Counted from the stretch's first letter, positions 1-9,572 are shown. The stretch: DNA of 64,000 nucleotides from Paenibacillus_T sp033239625 (GCF_033239625.1 NZ_BTCK01000005.1:1-64000); one strand, 5' to 3'. Notes: generated by a model not told the origin, from the sequence alone. Numbers and translations are program-made.

Positions 1-170
1 GGTGTGCGAGCCATAAGGTGCAGAAATGCACCATATGAGGGCGGTCGGCGCCGGTGTGCGAGCAATAAGGTGCAGAAATGCACCATATGGAGCGATCGAC
101 GCCGGTGTGCGGGCCATAAGGTGCAGAAATGCACCATATGGAACGGTCGACTACGGTGCGCGAGCAGCGC
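1..170. repeat. Hairpin repeat array, family A (3 copies, cut by window edge)
   Basis: Three copies of a unit starting ATAAGG at 13, 65 and 116, so the period is 51-52 bp. Each holds GGTGCA-GAAA-TGCACC, a perfect 6-bp stem with a GNRA-type GAAA loop. The spacer between hairpins is also similar from copy to copy (ends like GGTGTGCGAGCC). The array lies downstream of the minus-strand gene at 484-1845 and probably continues left of the window. The same family forms the nine-copy array at 57084-57517. Confidence 0.9.
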
Positions 171-194
171 CCGCGTCCGACAAACGGCCTCATA

Positions 195-466
195 GGTGCA
201 TAACTGCACCTACCGCAGCGCCCGCGTCCGACATACGGCCTCATAGGTGCATAACTGCACCTACCGCAGCGCCCGCGTCCGAAAAACGGCCTCATAGGTG
301 CATAACTGCACCTACCGCAGCGTCCGCTTCCGACAAACGGCCTCATAGGTGTATAACTGCACCTACCGCAGCGCCCGCGTCCGACAAACGGCCTCATAGG
401 TGCATAACTGCACCTACCGCAGCGCCCGTGTCCGACAAGCGTCCCCCGTAGGTGCAGATACGCACC
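195..466. repeat. Hairpin repeat array, family B (6 copies, 51-bp period)
   Basis: Hairpins start at 195, 246, 297, 348, 399 and 451. The unit core is GGTGCA-TAAC-TGCACC, the same stem as family A with a different loop. The copies at 348 and 451 are variants with an imperfect stem. The spacer (core CCGCAGCGCCCGCGTCCGAC) differs from family A, yet the 51-bp period is kept. A reading frame crosses the array because 51 is divisible by 3, but it has no ribosome site and looks non-coding. Confidence 0.88.
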
Positions 467-483
467 CTGCCTCGCGCGCAAGC

Positions 484-1845
484 TTACCGCAGCGTCGCGG
501 TTCCGCCGTCGGTGAGACGCTGGACGGCCGCGTCCAGCATGGACAGCTCGGTTAACGCGCCGATGGCGTCCTGCCGCTGCTCTGTCGCGCGGAGGAACGA
601 TAGAATCGCCTCGCGCCTTCTACCGTTCAAGAGAAGGGCGGTACCTTGCAGCAGCTCATAGTCTGCACGGTCTCTAGCAGACAGCGACGAGCTCTGCCCG
701 AACCATTGGTACGCCCGACGCACGCATCCGGACTGCAGCAGCGAGTCGATCAGCAGGCGCCTGGCTGAAGCTGCTGTACGGTCAGCCTGCATCGACATAA
801 GCTGCTGATCCCTCTCAATGTGCTTTTCCTCCGTCCTCTCGCCAACGCGTCCACCTGCACCGTCCTCAGTCTGCCTACCGTCGAATGCTGATGCTTCACC
901 GCCCGGTACAGCTTCTTCCGACTCTTCTAGCAGCTTCTCCAGCCTCACAGCCGCTTCCCGATAATCATCATTCAGCCGAAGCAGCATAACAGCGACGAGT
1001 GCATCTTCGCCCAATGAGAGTCTTCGGCGCAGTTCCTCTGCGTTGGCGCGCTCTGCTGAAGTTGAAGCGGTCGCTTCATACGCCTGAACGGCTGCCTCAA
1101 GCTTGCCCTGTGAGGCGAGCAGGGAGGAGCGAAAACGATAGATGGCGATGAGCGCACTTTCTTCGCCTTGCAGCACGGCGTGCTCGAATGCATGGAGCAG
1201 TTCGCGTTCAGCCTGCACTGCATCGCCGAGCAAATATAGATAGACCGAGCGGTAGAACATGAGCGTGGAATTCGTACCCGTTGCTGACAGTCGTTCACGG
1301 TATGCGGCTTCGCGACGTTGTCGCTGCAACCGGCACAGCGGCAGCGGATCCGTGCCATCCGCCGCCCACAGGCCGGCCTGGGAGGCGAACCAATCCGATG
1401 TCTCATCAGCGCCATCCCACACGAACACATTGTCGCGGCGGAAGGACAGATCCAAATAATAGGGCTCGGACAGTGTCATCACGAAGGAGGCTTCACCAGC
1501 CAAACGCCCCCGCCAGCTCGCTTCCAACTGATCCTCTCCGGCTGAGCCAACCGTCCATGCGCCAAGCAATCGAGGACGCAAAGGTAGTACCGTTACCGCC
1601 CAGCACGGATGAAGCACGAGCGCCGTTGTTTGGCTCCAGTCGATGTGCTGCAGCTCGTCGGTTGATAGGGCTGTTACTTGGGACGGGGCGCCTGCAAGCG
1701 AGCGCTGCGGGTTGTTCGTAACCCAGCGGATCGGGTGTTTGGCAGCAATCGAAGACAGATGTGCGGCGAATGGAGTGCTGCTCCAAGGCGCATCGGGGAA
1801 AACGACCACGCAAGGTCGTTCCGATGTTGTCGTTATTGGTTTCAC
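484..1845 (-). CDS. Helical-repeat (TPR-like) protein, function unknown
   Basis: 453 residues, starting GTG with GGGAGG about 9 bases upstream. The first ~170 residues look alpha/beta (VVVFPDAPW at the start, LVLHPCW near 75). The rest is Ala/Leu/Arg-rich amphipathic helices with TPR-like spacing, for example MFYRSVYLYLLGDAVQAER and ASQGKLEAAVQAYEA, interrupted near 315-345 by an acidic Gly/Glu linker. No signal peptide, membrane span or catalytic motif was seen. The N-terminal part may be a degenerate glycosyltransferase-like fold, which would fit the TPR fusions seen in Paenibacillaceae, but this is a guess. It is divergent from the symporter at 1993, and hairpin arrays follow its stop. Confidence 0.75.
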   Translation of the reverse strand: MKPITTTSERPCVVVFPDAPWSSTPFAAHLSSIAAKHPIRWVTNNPQRSLAGAPSQVTALSTDELQHIDWSQTTALVLHPCWAVTVLPLRPRLLGAWTVGSAGEDQLEASWRGRLAGEASFVMTLSEPYYLDLSFRRDNVFVWDGADETSDWFASQAGLWAADGTDPLPLCRLQRQRREAAYRERLSATGTNSTLMFYRSVYLYLLGDAVQAERELLHAFEHAVLQGEESALIAIYRFRSSLLASQGKLEAAVQAYEATASTSAERANAEELRRRLSLGEDALVAVMLLRLNDDYREAAVRLEKLLEESEEAVPGGEASAFDGRQTEDGAGGRVGERTEEKHIERDQQLMSMQADRTAASARRLLIDSLLQSGCVRRAYQWFGQSSSLSARDRADYELLQGTALLLNGRRREAILSFLRATEQRQDAIGALTELSMLDAAVQRLTDGGTATLR

Positions 1846-1992
1846 GGCTGGCGCCTCCCTGACCTAGATAGATGCATTGTATGGGCGAATGCCAGGGATG
1901 GTGCGAACTGCGTCATCCGAATTGAAATGGGTATTGCTGACAACAATACAGCTATCGAGAACAGATGAGCAGGAAGAGCGAGGTGAAACAGC

Positions 1993-3366
1993 ATGAGTAA
2001 GGAGCAGCGTCAAATTAGTAAATCGGACAAAGATATCGAATCAAGCGGAACGAAAGAACGGTTCACGCGATCGGGGTTTATTTTGGCGGCAATCGGCAGT
2101 TCGGTCGGGCTCGGCAACATGTGGAAGTTTCCGTACATAACGGGTCTATACGGCGGGGCAGCATTCTTCCTGCTGTTTACGATCTGTCTGCTGCTAATCG
2201 GTCTGCCGGTTCTTATTGCGGAGATGACGATCGGACGCGGTGGACGTGGAAGTCCAGCAACTTCACTCATTCGACTCAGCGGTCAGCGGATATGGGGTAG
2301 CTTTGGTGTGCTGTCGATTGCAGGCGCCTTCTTCATCATGTCCTTCTATGCGGTTGTTGCCGGTTGGACGCTGCATTACGCGGTTATTTCATTCGGCGGC
2401 GCCATTCGGGAGGGGGTTGATGTAGAGGCGACCTTCAACCATTTCATAGGCGGTTTTCTCCCGGTCCTATGGCAGTTTGTCGTTATGCTTGTGACCGGAT
2501 GGATCGTCATTCGAGGCGCTTCAGGTATCGAAAAATTCAATAAGGTGCTCATTCCGGCGCTCGTTCTTATCCTGCTCTTCCTAATGGTGCGGGTGCTGAT
2601 GCTGCCTGGGGCAGGGGCGGGCGTCGAGTTTTTCCTGCGGCCAGACTTCAGCAAGCTCTCCAATGAATCGGTGCTTGTTGCACTCGGTCACGCCTTCTTC
2701 TCGCTGTCGCTCGGGATGGGCACGATGATGACATACGGCGCGTACGTCGATCGTGAGCAATCGCTTGGCGCAGCGACGCTTGCGGTTGGCGGCGGCGATT
2801 TGTTATATGCGCTGTTGGCGGGGCTGATTATTTTTCCCACGACATTCGCGTATGGCATCGAGCCTGGACAAGGCCCGGGGCTTGCATTCGTGGCGCTGCC
2901 CGCTGCATTCTCGGCCATGCCGCTGGGTTGGCTGTTCGGGGGACTGTTCTTCATCCTCCTGGCCATCGCTGCGCTCACGTCTTGTGTTTCGCTGCTCGAG
3001 GTTCCGATCGCTTTTGCGATTGACCGTTGGGGCTGGGGGAGGAACAAAGCGACGGTCATTACGTCAGCGCTCTGTTTTCTCGTAGGCGTTCCTTCTGCAA
3101 TCTCGGTAGGCGGCGCTGTGAACGGGCTTCATTGGGGGCCTCGTTCCTTCTTCGATTGGACCGATTTTATCGCGTCCAACATCATTCTCCCGCTAGGCGG
3201 GCTAGTAGTGACGATCTTTGTCGGCTATGTGTGGAAAAATGTTGCCCAGCAAGCCGGCCTGACGGCAGGCTGGTTCATGCTATGGCTGTTCATCCTCCGC
3301 TTCGTAGCGCCGATTTTGATCCTGCTGGTGTTCCTCCATTCGTCAGGGCTGCTATCGTTCGGATAA
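1993..3366 (+). CDS. Sodium-dependent transporter, NSS/SNF family
   Basis: 457 residues with about 11-12 hydrophobic segments. The N-terminal signature is that of the neurotransmitter:sodium symporter family: GFILAAIGSSVGLGNMWKFPY in TM1, containing the unwound Gly-rich stretch that binds Na+ and substrate, followed by GGAAFFLLF and the conserved GLPVLIAEMTIGR. Members in Bacillus (YocR/YhdH) import amino acids or related small molecules with Na+; the substrate here cannot be read from sequence. The ATG has GAGGTG 8 bases upstream. The gene is monocistronic, with a terminator at 3411. Confidence 0.93.
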   Translation: MSKEQRQISKSDKDIESSGTKERFTRSGFILAAIGSSVGLGNMWKFPYITGLYGGAAFFLLFTICLLLIGLPVLIAEMTIGRGGRGSPATSLIRLSGQRIWGSFGVLSIAGAFFIMSFYAVVAGWTLHYAVISFGGAIREGVDVEATFNHFIGGFLPVLWQFVVMLVTGWIVIRGASGIEKFNKVLIPALVLILLFLMVRVLMLPGAGAGVEFFLRPDFSKLSNESVLVALGHAFFSLSLGMGTMMTYGAYVDREQSLGAATLAVGGGDLLYALLAGLIIFPTTFAYGIEPGQGPGLAFVALPAAFSAMPLGWLFGGLFFILLAIAALTSCVSLLEVPIAFAIDRWGWGRNKATVITSALCFLVGVPSAISVGGAVNGLHWGPRSFFDWTDFIASNIILPLGGLVVTIFVGYVWKNVAQQAGLTAGWFMLWLFILRFVAPILILLVFLHSSGLLSFG

Positions 3367-3410
3367 CAAGGTGAAGACTGCCTGCACAGAATGGTTTAAT
3401 GCGCACCCAT

Positions 3411-3448
3411 GCAAGCTGACACCGACTGAAATCGGATCAGCTTGTTTT
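3411..3448 (+). terminator. Intrinsic terminator after the NSS transporter
   Basis: Stem CAAGCTGA / TCAGCTTG with an inner CCGA/TCGG extension, followed by TTTT. It ends the transcript of the gene at 1993-3366. Confidence 0.8.
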
Positions 3449-3548
3449 AAATTTAGGCAAGTTTTAAGATAGGGCATCCTTCGCCTTATGGCTGGTCGCA
3501 TGGAAGCGATGGTATAATTAGTCATATTCGAACGGGCGAAGGGGCTGA

Positions 3549-5204
3549 GTGCGGATGGGCAGAGAACGGGACAACGATAACGGGAGCAGAAGCCGAATAC
3601 CGGAGGCGGGGAGGCAGCAAACTTCGACTGGGAACGGCACCGGATCGGCTGCGCCATCTCCTGGCGCGGCGCCCGTCAGCAATCGTGCGATGGTGCAATA
3701 TTTACAGTCGGTGTCTTCCCCCAATGCAAGCGGGGACGTCGGCGCGGAAGGATTGACTGCTGAGCAGGAGCTCACCGGAGGCTCCTATCACACGTCGACC
3801 GTTACGCCATACGGCCCCCCTTCCCATGCGAAGGGCTATTTGGGGGAGGTAGAGGCAACCCACATTCTAGGGCGCAAATACGGGATGGAAAACGTCATTC
3901 TCGCACCTAAAGGCGCGGTCAATCAGGGTGGAATCGATATGGTCGTGTACGATGCGGCTCGCGACAAAGTGTTGTTCGTCGACAATAAAGCGATGAAATC
4001 GGCTTATATTCATAATGCAACGGCGCTTACGGACAATTTGGCTCAAAATACAGTGAAAGCACGCGCGCAGATCGACGCCTTGACCTCCATCGATCCTGTG
4101 CTGAAGGACAAGGTGCTGTCGGCAATCGACCAGAAACGAATCGAGTTGACGGTGACGACGTCATACGGCAACGGGGCCATACTTGGCCCGAAGCTCAAGA
4201 ATGCGGGAGCCGTGCTTGAGAAGCTGGCGCTCGACCCGCTTCCGGCGTCGGCGGCATCGAGCGCAGTAGTCTCATCGGCTGCTTCTGCAGGGACGGAAAG
4301 CTCGCCTGCTCCTATAACTGCTTCGGAAACACAACAGCAGCGCATGGGTGGTCCCGATTCCGAGGCGCCGGATCGCACTGCGAGCAGACGGCGGACGACC
4401 AATGCAACAACAGCCGCTCCTGAGGTATCAACGGAGGAGCCAGGAAACATGCGGAGAAAAGCATCCGCAGCAGCAGGGGAATCAGCACTCTACGACCGGC
4501 CATTCGGTAATACGAGCACGATCATCCAAGGGGCGGCGTTGGACCTGGCGTTAGGCGTTGCGCAGAACCTTTTTAACGACTGGTACAAAGGGTATATGAA
4601 GAGGCAGCTGGCGAATATGAAGATGCCTACGCTGGATCGGCGGCTGGCTTCCGGATACTTGACCGATCCGAAAACGTCGGAGTCGATGAACGTGCTTCAG
4701 CTGTTTCGCAAAGAGCTTCCGGCGTTCGGTAAGCAGCTTCAGGAGCAGCATCTGGACATCGTCTCAAGCCAGTACATGGAGACGATTCGTGCGCTGGGAT
4801 CGTACTCGAAGTCGGAGGATCGGGTGTTTTCGCTCGAGGAGGCTGCGGCCCGGCTTGATGACCATGAGACAAAGCTGCGCACCGTTCGAAATAATCTAGA
4901 AGCTGCGCTGGAGTACGAGGAATCCGCGCTTGCTGCCGCTCGAGGTGCAGAGGAGCTTGTGCCATACATTAATGCTTCGCAAGGACATATGGTCACGTAT
5001 CAGCTGTACACCCCTGACGATGTGCTTAAAATGATGTCCAATCTGCGCCTCTATGCCAGGACGATTCGAGAGGGCTTCGCCAATGTCCATGCGCTGCTTG
5101 CGATCATCGAGCCGCTGCTGGAGGAGTCGTACAACGTTAGTCATCAGGTGAATCAGCTCTATTGGAAAGAGGCGCTTGGCAGCGCCAAAGCGAAGTCTCG
5201 TTAA
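3549..5204 (+). CDS. Orphan protein with PD-(D/E)XK-like nuclease core and helical C-terminus
   Basis: 551 residues. Residues 1-90 are low-complexity Ser/Gly/Pro/Ala and include VSNRAMVQYLQ (43-53). Residues 95-230 form an alpha/beta block with the acidic pattern of PD-(D/E)XK nucleases: E100 in KGYLGEVEA, D130 in NQGGIDMVVYD, and D145-N-K147 in VLFVDNKA. A Ser/Ala/Thr-rich linker (about 231-325) leads to a long helical C-terminal domain. No signal peptide or transmembrane span is visible. The start may be GTG at 3549 or ATG at 3555; GAAGGGG lies just upstream. It sits alone between two terminators. An effector, toxin or DNA-processing role is possible; only the motif pattern is seen directly. 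Confidence 0.7.
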   Translation: MRMGRERDNDNGSRSRIPEAGRQQTSTGNGTGSAAPSPGAAPVSNRAMVQYLQSVSSPNASGDVGAEGLTAEQELTGGSYHTSTVTPYGPPSHAKGYLGEVEATHILGRKYGMENVILAPKGAVNQGGIDMVVYDAARDKVLFVDNKAMKSAYIHNATALTDNLAQNTVKARAQIDALTSIDPVLKDKVLSAIDQKRIELTVTTSYGNGAILGPKLKNAGAVLEKLALDPLPASAASSAVVSSAASAGTESSPAPITASETQQQRMGGPDSEAPDRTASRRRTTNATTAAPEVSTEEPGNMRRKASAAAGESALYDRPFGNTSTIIQGAALDLALGVAQNLFNDWYKGYMKRQLANMKMPTLDRRLASGYLTDPKTSESMNVLQLFRKELPAFGKQLQEQHLDIVSSQYMETIRALGSYSKSEDRVFSLEEAAARLDDHETKLRTVRNNLEAALEYEESALAAARGAEELVPYINASQGHMVTYQLYTPDDVLKMMSNLRLYARTIREGFANVHALLAIIEPLLEESYNVSHQVNQLYWKEALGSAKAKSR

Positions 5205-5206
5205 AA

Positions 5207-5250
5207 TGAAACAGCCCGCTTCCCTTATCAAGGGATAGCGGGCTGTTTCA
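5207..5250. terminator. Bidirectional terminator between convergent genes
   Basis: Long hairpin with arms beginning TGAAACAGCCCGCT and ending AGCGGGCTGTTTCA, with A-rich and T-rich flanks. It separates the nuclease-like gene (+) from the ABC exporter operon (-). Confidence 0.85.
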
Positions 5251-5274
5251 CTTATGCATGTCGAATGCGAGCGG

Positions 5275-7272
5275 TTAGATCGCTTCCGGCTGCTTCTTGC
5301 TGCCTGAGAACTGGCTCTCGTACAGGTCGGCGTAGAAGCCGCGCTGCGCAAGCAGCTCCTCGTGCGAGCCTTGTTCGATGACGGCGCCTTGGTTCATCAC
5401 GAGGATGCGGTCCGCATCGCGAATCGTCGAGAGACGGTGCGCGATGACGAAGCTTGTGCGGCCCTCCATCAGCGCGTTCATCGCCTGCTGGATGTGAACC
5501 TCGGTCCGTGTATCGACGCTGCTCGTCGCTTCGTCGAGAATGAGAATTTGCGGATCTGCAAGCACGGCGCGAGCGATGGTGAGCAGCTGCTTTTGACCCT
5601 GCGACAGGTTGGACGCTTCTTCGTTCAGAATGGTGTCGTAGCCGTCTGGCAGCGTACGGATGAAGTGATCCGCATAGGCAGCCCTTGCCGCGAGCACGAC
5701 ATCTTCTTCCGTTGCTCCGATACGACCGTACGCGATATTGTCGCGGATCGTACCGTTGAACAGCCAAGTGTCCTGGAGCACCATGCCGAACTTGCTGCGC
5801 AGCTCTCCGCGAGGCATGTCGACGATGTTCTTCCCGTCAATCGTGATCTGCCCGTCGTTCAGCTCGTAGAAGCGCATGAGCAGGTTGATCAGCGTTGTTT
5901 TGCCGGCGCCTGTCGGTCCGACAATAGCGATCGTCTGTCCTTGCTTCACGTCGATGCTTAGGTCGGTCATGAGCGGCTCATCTTCCTTGTAGCCGAACTT
6001 CACATGCTGGAAATTCACTTCTCCTGCAGCGGCTTTGTTCAACGCAACAGCTTTACTTGGAGAAGTTGCAGCTGCATCCGGCACTTCCTCTTCCTCATCC
6101 AGCAGCTCGAATACGCGCTCCGCGGAAGCGATCGTCGATTGAATGATGTTCGCGATTTGCGCGGTCTGCGTAATCGGCATCGTGAATTGGCGCGAGTAGG
6201 AGATGAACGCCTGCACGTCGCCGACTGTAATGCGCTGATGAAGAACGAAGAGACCGCCGGCGACGCTGACGAGTACGTAACCGATGTTGCCGATGAAGCC
6301 CATGAGCGGCATGATGTTGCCCGAGATAAACTGCGCGCGCCAGCCGGACTGGTACAACCGCTCATTCACTTCGTTGAACTTGCCTACCGCCGTCTCTTCA
6401 CGTCCGAACGCCTTGACGATCGTATGGCCCGTGAACATTTCTTCAACGTGGCCGTTCAGCTCGCCAAGCGCTTTCTGCTGGCCGATGAAGTGCGCCTGCG
6501 ACTTCGATGCGATCATTTTAATAACAACGAAACTGAGCGGCAGTGTAATGACCGTAATGAGCGTGAGCAGCGGACTGATCGTCAGCATCATGACGACAAC
6601 GCCGATGAGCGTGACGATAGCGGTGATGAACTGCGTTAAGCTCTGTTGGAGCGTGCCGCTGATGTTGTCGACGTCATTGACCGCGCGGCTGAGAATCTCG
6701 CCATGCGTCCGTCCATCGAAAAATTTAAGCGGCAGCTTCGCCAGCTTCTTATTCACATCTTCGCGTATCCCGAAGACGGTACGTTGCGCGACGCCGGCCA
6801 TTACGTATTGCTGGATATAGCTGAAGACCGCACTGATGACGTACAACACCGCCAGTGTAATGAGAATGCGCCCAATCGCGTCATAGTCGATGGTGGCATT
6901 CGGATCGCCGTTGATACGGCCCATCAAACCTTCGAACAGCTTGGTTGTTGCTTTACCCATAATTTTCGGTCCCAGAATGGAGAAGACCGTACTGAGTACT
7001 GCGGTGATAAGCACAATCAACAGGGAAGCACGGTGCGGGCGAAGATAGCCGACAAGCCGGCGAAGCGTGCCTTTGAAGTTCTTCGCCTTCTGGCCCTTCA
7101 TCATCATGCCGCCAGGGCCGCCGCGTGGACCGAAGCCCATGGCGCCTGGTCCCATGCCGCCTCCTGGCGGTTTATTGCCGCCTCCTGGTCCACCGGCACC
7201 TTGTGGCCCGCCGCCACCGCCGCGTTCAGCTGATTGAGCAGGCATCGATCGGAATTGTCCTATGTTTCTCAT
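5275..7272 (-). CDS. ABC exporter half-transporter, canonical ATPase partner
   Basis: 665 residues. A Gly/Pro/Met-rich cytoplasmic tail of ~70 residues precedes a six-helix exporter domain and an ATPase domain. Motifs are Walker A GPTGAGKTT, signature LSQGQ, and Walker B ILILDEATSSVD with the catalytic Glu intact. It overlaps the upstream partner by 4 bp (ATGA) and has GAGGAGGAG before its ATG, so the two are translationally coupled. The pair matches heterodimeric multidrug exporters such as BmrCD/YheHI, where only one composite site is catalytically competent; this subunit supplies the intact Glu. The Gly-rich N-terminal extension is unusually long. Confidence 0.92.
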   Translation of the reverse strand: MRNIGQFRSMPAQSAERGGGGGPQGAGGPGGGNKPPGGGMGPGAMGFGPRGGPGGMMMKGQKAKNFKGTLRRLVGYLRPHRASLLIVLITAVLSTVFSILGPKIMGKATTKLFEGLMGRINGDPNATIDYDAIGRILITLAVLYVISAVFSYIQQYVMAGVAQRTVFGIREDVNKKLAKLPLKFFDGRTHGEILSRAVNDVDNISGTLQQSLTQFITAIVTLIGVVVMMLTISPLLTLITVITLPLSFVVIKMIASKSQAHFIGQQKALGELNGHVEEMFTGHTIVKAFGREETAVGKFNEVNERLYQSGWRAQFISGNIMPLMGFIGNIGYVLVSVAGGLFVLHQRITVGDVQAFISYSRQFTMPITQTAQIANIIQSTIASAERVFELLDEEEEVPDAAATSPSKAVALNKAAAGEVNFQHVKFGYKEDEPLMTDLSIDVKQGQTIAIVGPTGAGKTTLINLLMRFYELNDGQITIDGKNIVDMPRGELRSKFGMVLQDTWLFNGTIRDNIAYGRIGATEEDVVLAARAAYADHFIRTLPDGYDTILNEEASNLSQGQKQLLTIARAVLADPQILILDEATSSVDTRTEVHIQQAMNALMEGRTSFVIAHRLSTIRDADRILVMNQGAVIEQGSHEELLAQRGFYADLYESQFSGSKKQPEAI

Positions 7273-9002
7273 GCGATCTCCTCCTCGGACAGCTGCGACA
7301 TGACGATTTCACGGTAAACCTCATTGTTGTCCAGCAGCTCGCGGTGCGTGCCCATTCCTGCGATTTGACCGTCGTCGAGTACGATAATGCGATCGGCATC
7401 CATTACGGTGCTGACGCGCTGCGCGACGATAATGACGGTTGCTTCCGTCGTTTCGGGACGAAGCGCCGCACGCAGCTTGGCATCGGTCTTGAAGTCGAGC
7501 GCAGAGAAGCTGTCGTCGAACAAATAAATCTGCGGCTTGCGCACGAGCGCGCGTGCGATCGACAGCCGCTGCTTCTGGCCGCCCGATACGTTCGTGCCTC
7601 CTTGCGAGATGATCGATTGATAGCCCTCGGACATCTTCTCGATGAAATCCGATGCCTGCGCGACTGCAGCAGCATGCTTGACTTCCTCATCCGTTGCTTC
7701 TTCACGGCCGAAACGAATATTGTCCGTTACCGTGCCGGTGAACAGCATGGCTTTCTGCGGCACGAGTCCAATCGTTTCGCGCAGCGCCTGCTGGGTCATC
7801 TCTCGAACGTCGATTCCGTCGATCATAACGACGCCTTCGCTGGCATCATAGAAGCGAGGGATGAGGTTCAGCATCGTGGACTTGCCGGATCCGGTGCCGC
7901 CGATAATAGCCGTTATTTCGCCAGGAGAAGCTTTGAACGAAATGTTCGTCAGCGCCGTCATCTCCGCGCCAGGGTAACGGAACGATACATCGCGGAATTC
8001 TACGGTGCCTTTCAATTGACCTTTACTATCGGTCGCTGGTTTCGCTGGGTCTTCAATGTTCGGCTGCATGTCGAGCACCTCTTGGATGCGGGCAGCGGAA
8101 GCGGATGCACGAGGAACCATAACGAACATCATGGAAGCAAACATAAGCGCGAACATGATCTGCCATGCGTATTGGATAAACGCCATCAGGTCGCCGACTT
8201 CCATGCCGCCGTGGTCGATGCGAATGCCGCCGAACCAGATGATCGCGATGCTCGCGCAGTTGATGATCAGCATCATAACCGGCATCATCGCGGCCATCAT
8301 GCGGTTGACTCGCATGGCCGTATCCGTCAATTCGCCGTTAGCCGTCGTGTAACGATCCTGCTCGTGTTTCGTGCGATTGAAGGCGCGAATAACGCGAATG
8401 CCCGTCAGATGCTCGCGAAGGACGAGATTGAGACGGTCCAGTCGTTTCTGCTGCAGGCCGAATAGAGGAATTGTCCGCTTCGAGATGAATAAGATTACTA
8501 GCGCAATGACGGGCACGATCGCAATAATGACGAACGACAGCTTCACGTCGCGCGACAACGCCATAATGATGCCGCCGAAGCACATGAGCGGTGCCATGAC
8601 GAGCACGCGCATCATCATCGTCAGAACCATTTGAACCTGTGTAATATCGTTTGTTGTGCGCGTAATGAGCGAGGCTGTGCCGATTCGGTCAAACTCGTTC
8701 AACGAGAACTTCTCGACATGCGCGAACAATCGGCTGCGCAGGTCGCGCCCGAAGCCGCCAGCCGCTTTAGCAGATAAGTAGCTGGCGCCGACGGAGCAGG
8801 CTGTGCCGACGAGCGCGACGAGCAGCATGAAACCACCGATTCGCCAAATATAAGCGGTGTCTGCATACATAACGCCTTTGTCCACGATATCGGCCAGCAA
8901 AGTCGGCAAATATAAGTCGGACAACGTCTGCAGGAAGACGAAGACAAGCACACACGTAACGGCAATCCGGTACGGTTTCAAATGTCGCAAAAGCTTGATC
9001 AT
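7269..9002 (-). CDS. ABC exporter half-transporter with degenerate catalytic site
   Basis: 577 residues from ATG (9002), which has AGAGGTG upstream; an in-frame GTG at 9017 is an alternative. Six membrane helices are followed by an ATPase domain with Walker A GGTGSGKST, signature VSGGQKQR and Walker B IYLFDDSFSALD. The catalytic Glu is replaced by Asp (FDDS), the hallmark of the degenerate half of heterodimeric exporters (BmrC/YheI type). It is transcribed after the MarR gene and before the canonical partner, so regulator and pump form one operon. Likely substrates are hydrophobic drugs or cell-envelope compounds; this is family inference. Confidence 0.92.
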   Translation of the reverse strand: MIKLLRHLKPYRIAVTCVLVFVFLQTLSDLYLPTLLADIVDKGVMYADTAYIWRIGGFMLLVALVGTACSVGASYLSAKAAGGFGRDLRSRLFAHVEKFSLNEFDRIGTASLITRTTNDITQVQMVLTMMMRVLVMAPLMCFGGIIMALSRDVKLSFVIIAIVPVIALVILFISKRTIPLFGLQQKRLDRLNLVLREHLTGIRVIRAFNRTKHEQDRYTTANGELTDTAMRVNRMMAAMMPVMMLIINCASIAIIWFGGIRIDHGGMEVGDLMAFIQYAWQIMFALMFASMMFVMVPRASASAARIQEVLDMQPNIEDPAKPATDSKGQLKGTVEFRDVSFRYPGAEMTALTNISFKASPGEITAIIGGTGSGKSTMLNLIPRFYDASEGVVMIDGIDVREMTQQALRETIGLVPQKAMLFTGTVTDNIRFGREEATDEEVKHAAAVAQASDFIEKMSEGYQSIISQGGTNVSGGQKQRLSIARALVRKPQIYLFDDSFSALDFKTDAKLRAALRPETTEATVIIVAQRVSTVMDADRIIVLDDGQIAGMGTHRELLDNNEVYREIVMSQLSEEEIA

Positions 9003-9053
9003 GTGGAGAAACGTCACCTCTTTCTATAAGTAGGCGGATTATTATTGATATTA

Positions 9054-9545
9054 TTATTGATTCGGATCTAAGGGAGAGGGAGAGCATGTGACGGTATTGG
9101 CGTCCGCATAGAAACGGAATATTTCCTGCAACGTTTCGACCAGCTCGCGGCTTCGCGCCTCGCCAAGATGGGCAACGACGCTGCCGATCGTATTCAACAT
9201 GACGGTATGGTTGCGATTCATTACGGCTTCGCCTTGTTCGGTCAACCGAATGCGAACGGCTCGCCGGTCAGCAGGGTCGCGATGCCGCTCGAGCAGTCCG
9301 CGCGCTTCCAGCACATTGACCATCTGGGTAACGGTCGGCATCGTTACGTTCAGCGAGCGTGCCAGGTCCGAAGCCTTCGGTCCTGCGGGCTCTTGCCTGG
9401 TGGCTCTGAAAATGTGAAAAAGGGTCATCACTTCTGCCTTCGTATGGCCGTCGCTTGCTTTCAGCCCCGTCCAGTTCAACTGCCGCAGCTGGCGAAAAGC
9501 AAGCATCAGTTCACGTGACAGCTGCTGATTGTCCTCCAATTGCAT
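9054..9545 (-). CDS. MarR-family transcriptional regulator
   Basis: 163 residues. The winged-helix core reads KAEVMTLFHIFRA, the recognition helix region SLNVTMPTVTQMVNVLEARGLLER, and the wing HRDPADRRAVRIRLTEQG, all typical of MarR. GGAGGCGAT lies right before the ATG. As the first gene of the exporter operon it is probably an autorepressor that releases the pump genes when it binds a ligand. A dyad upstream (9573-9592) is the likely operator. Confidence 0.92.
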   Translation of the reverse strand: MQLEDNQQLSRELMLAFRQLRQLNWTGLKASDGHTKAEVMTLFHIFRATRQEPAGPKASDLARSLNVTMPTVTQMVNVLEARGLLERHRDPADRRAVRIRLTEQGEAVMNRNHTVMLNTIGSVVAHLGEARSRELVETLQEIFRFYADANTVTCSPSPLDPNQ

Positions 9546-9572
9546 ATCGCCTCCTTCAATCTTTTATATTAT

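Noticed and set aside
26..451. Tandem-repeat protein encoded across the left arrays
   Set aside because: It stays open only because the period is divisible by three. It has no ribosome site and is rich in unusual Cys/His/Arg repeats; the conserved feature is the DNA hairpin, not the protein.
7125..8465. 446-residue plus-strand frame across the ABC exporter genes
   Set aside because: Antisense to two well-supported ABC genes and spans their overlap; no ribosome site.
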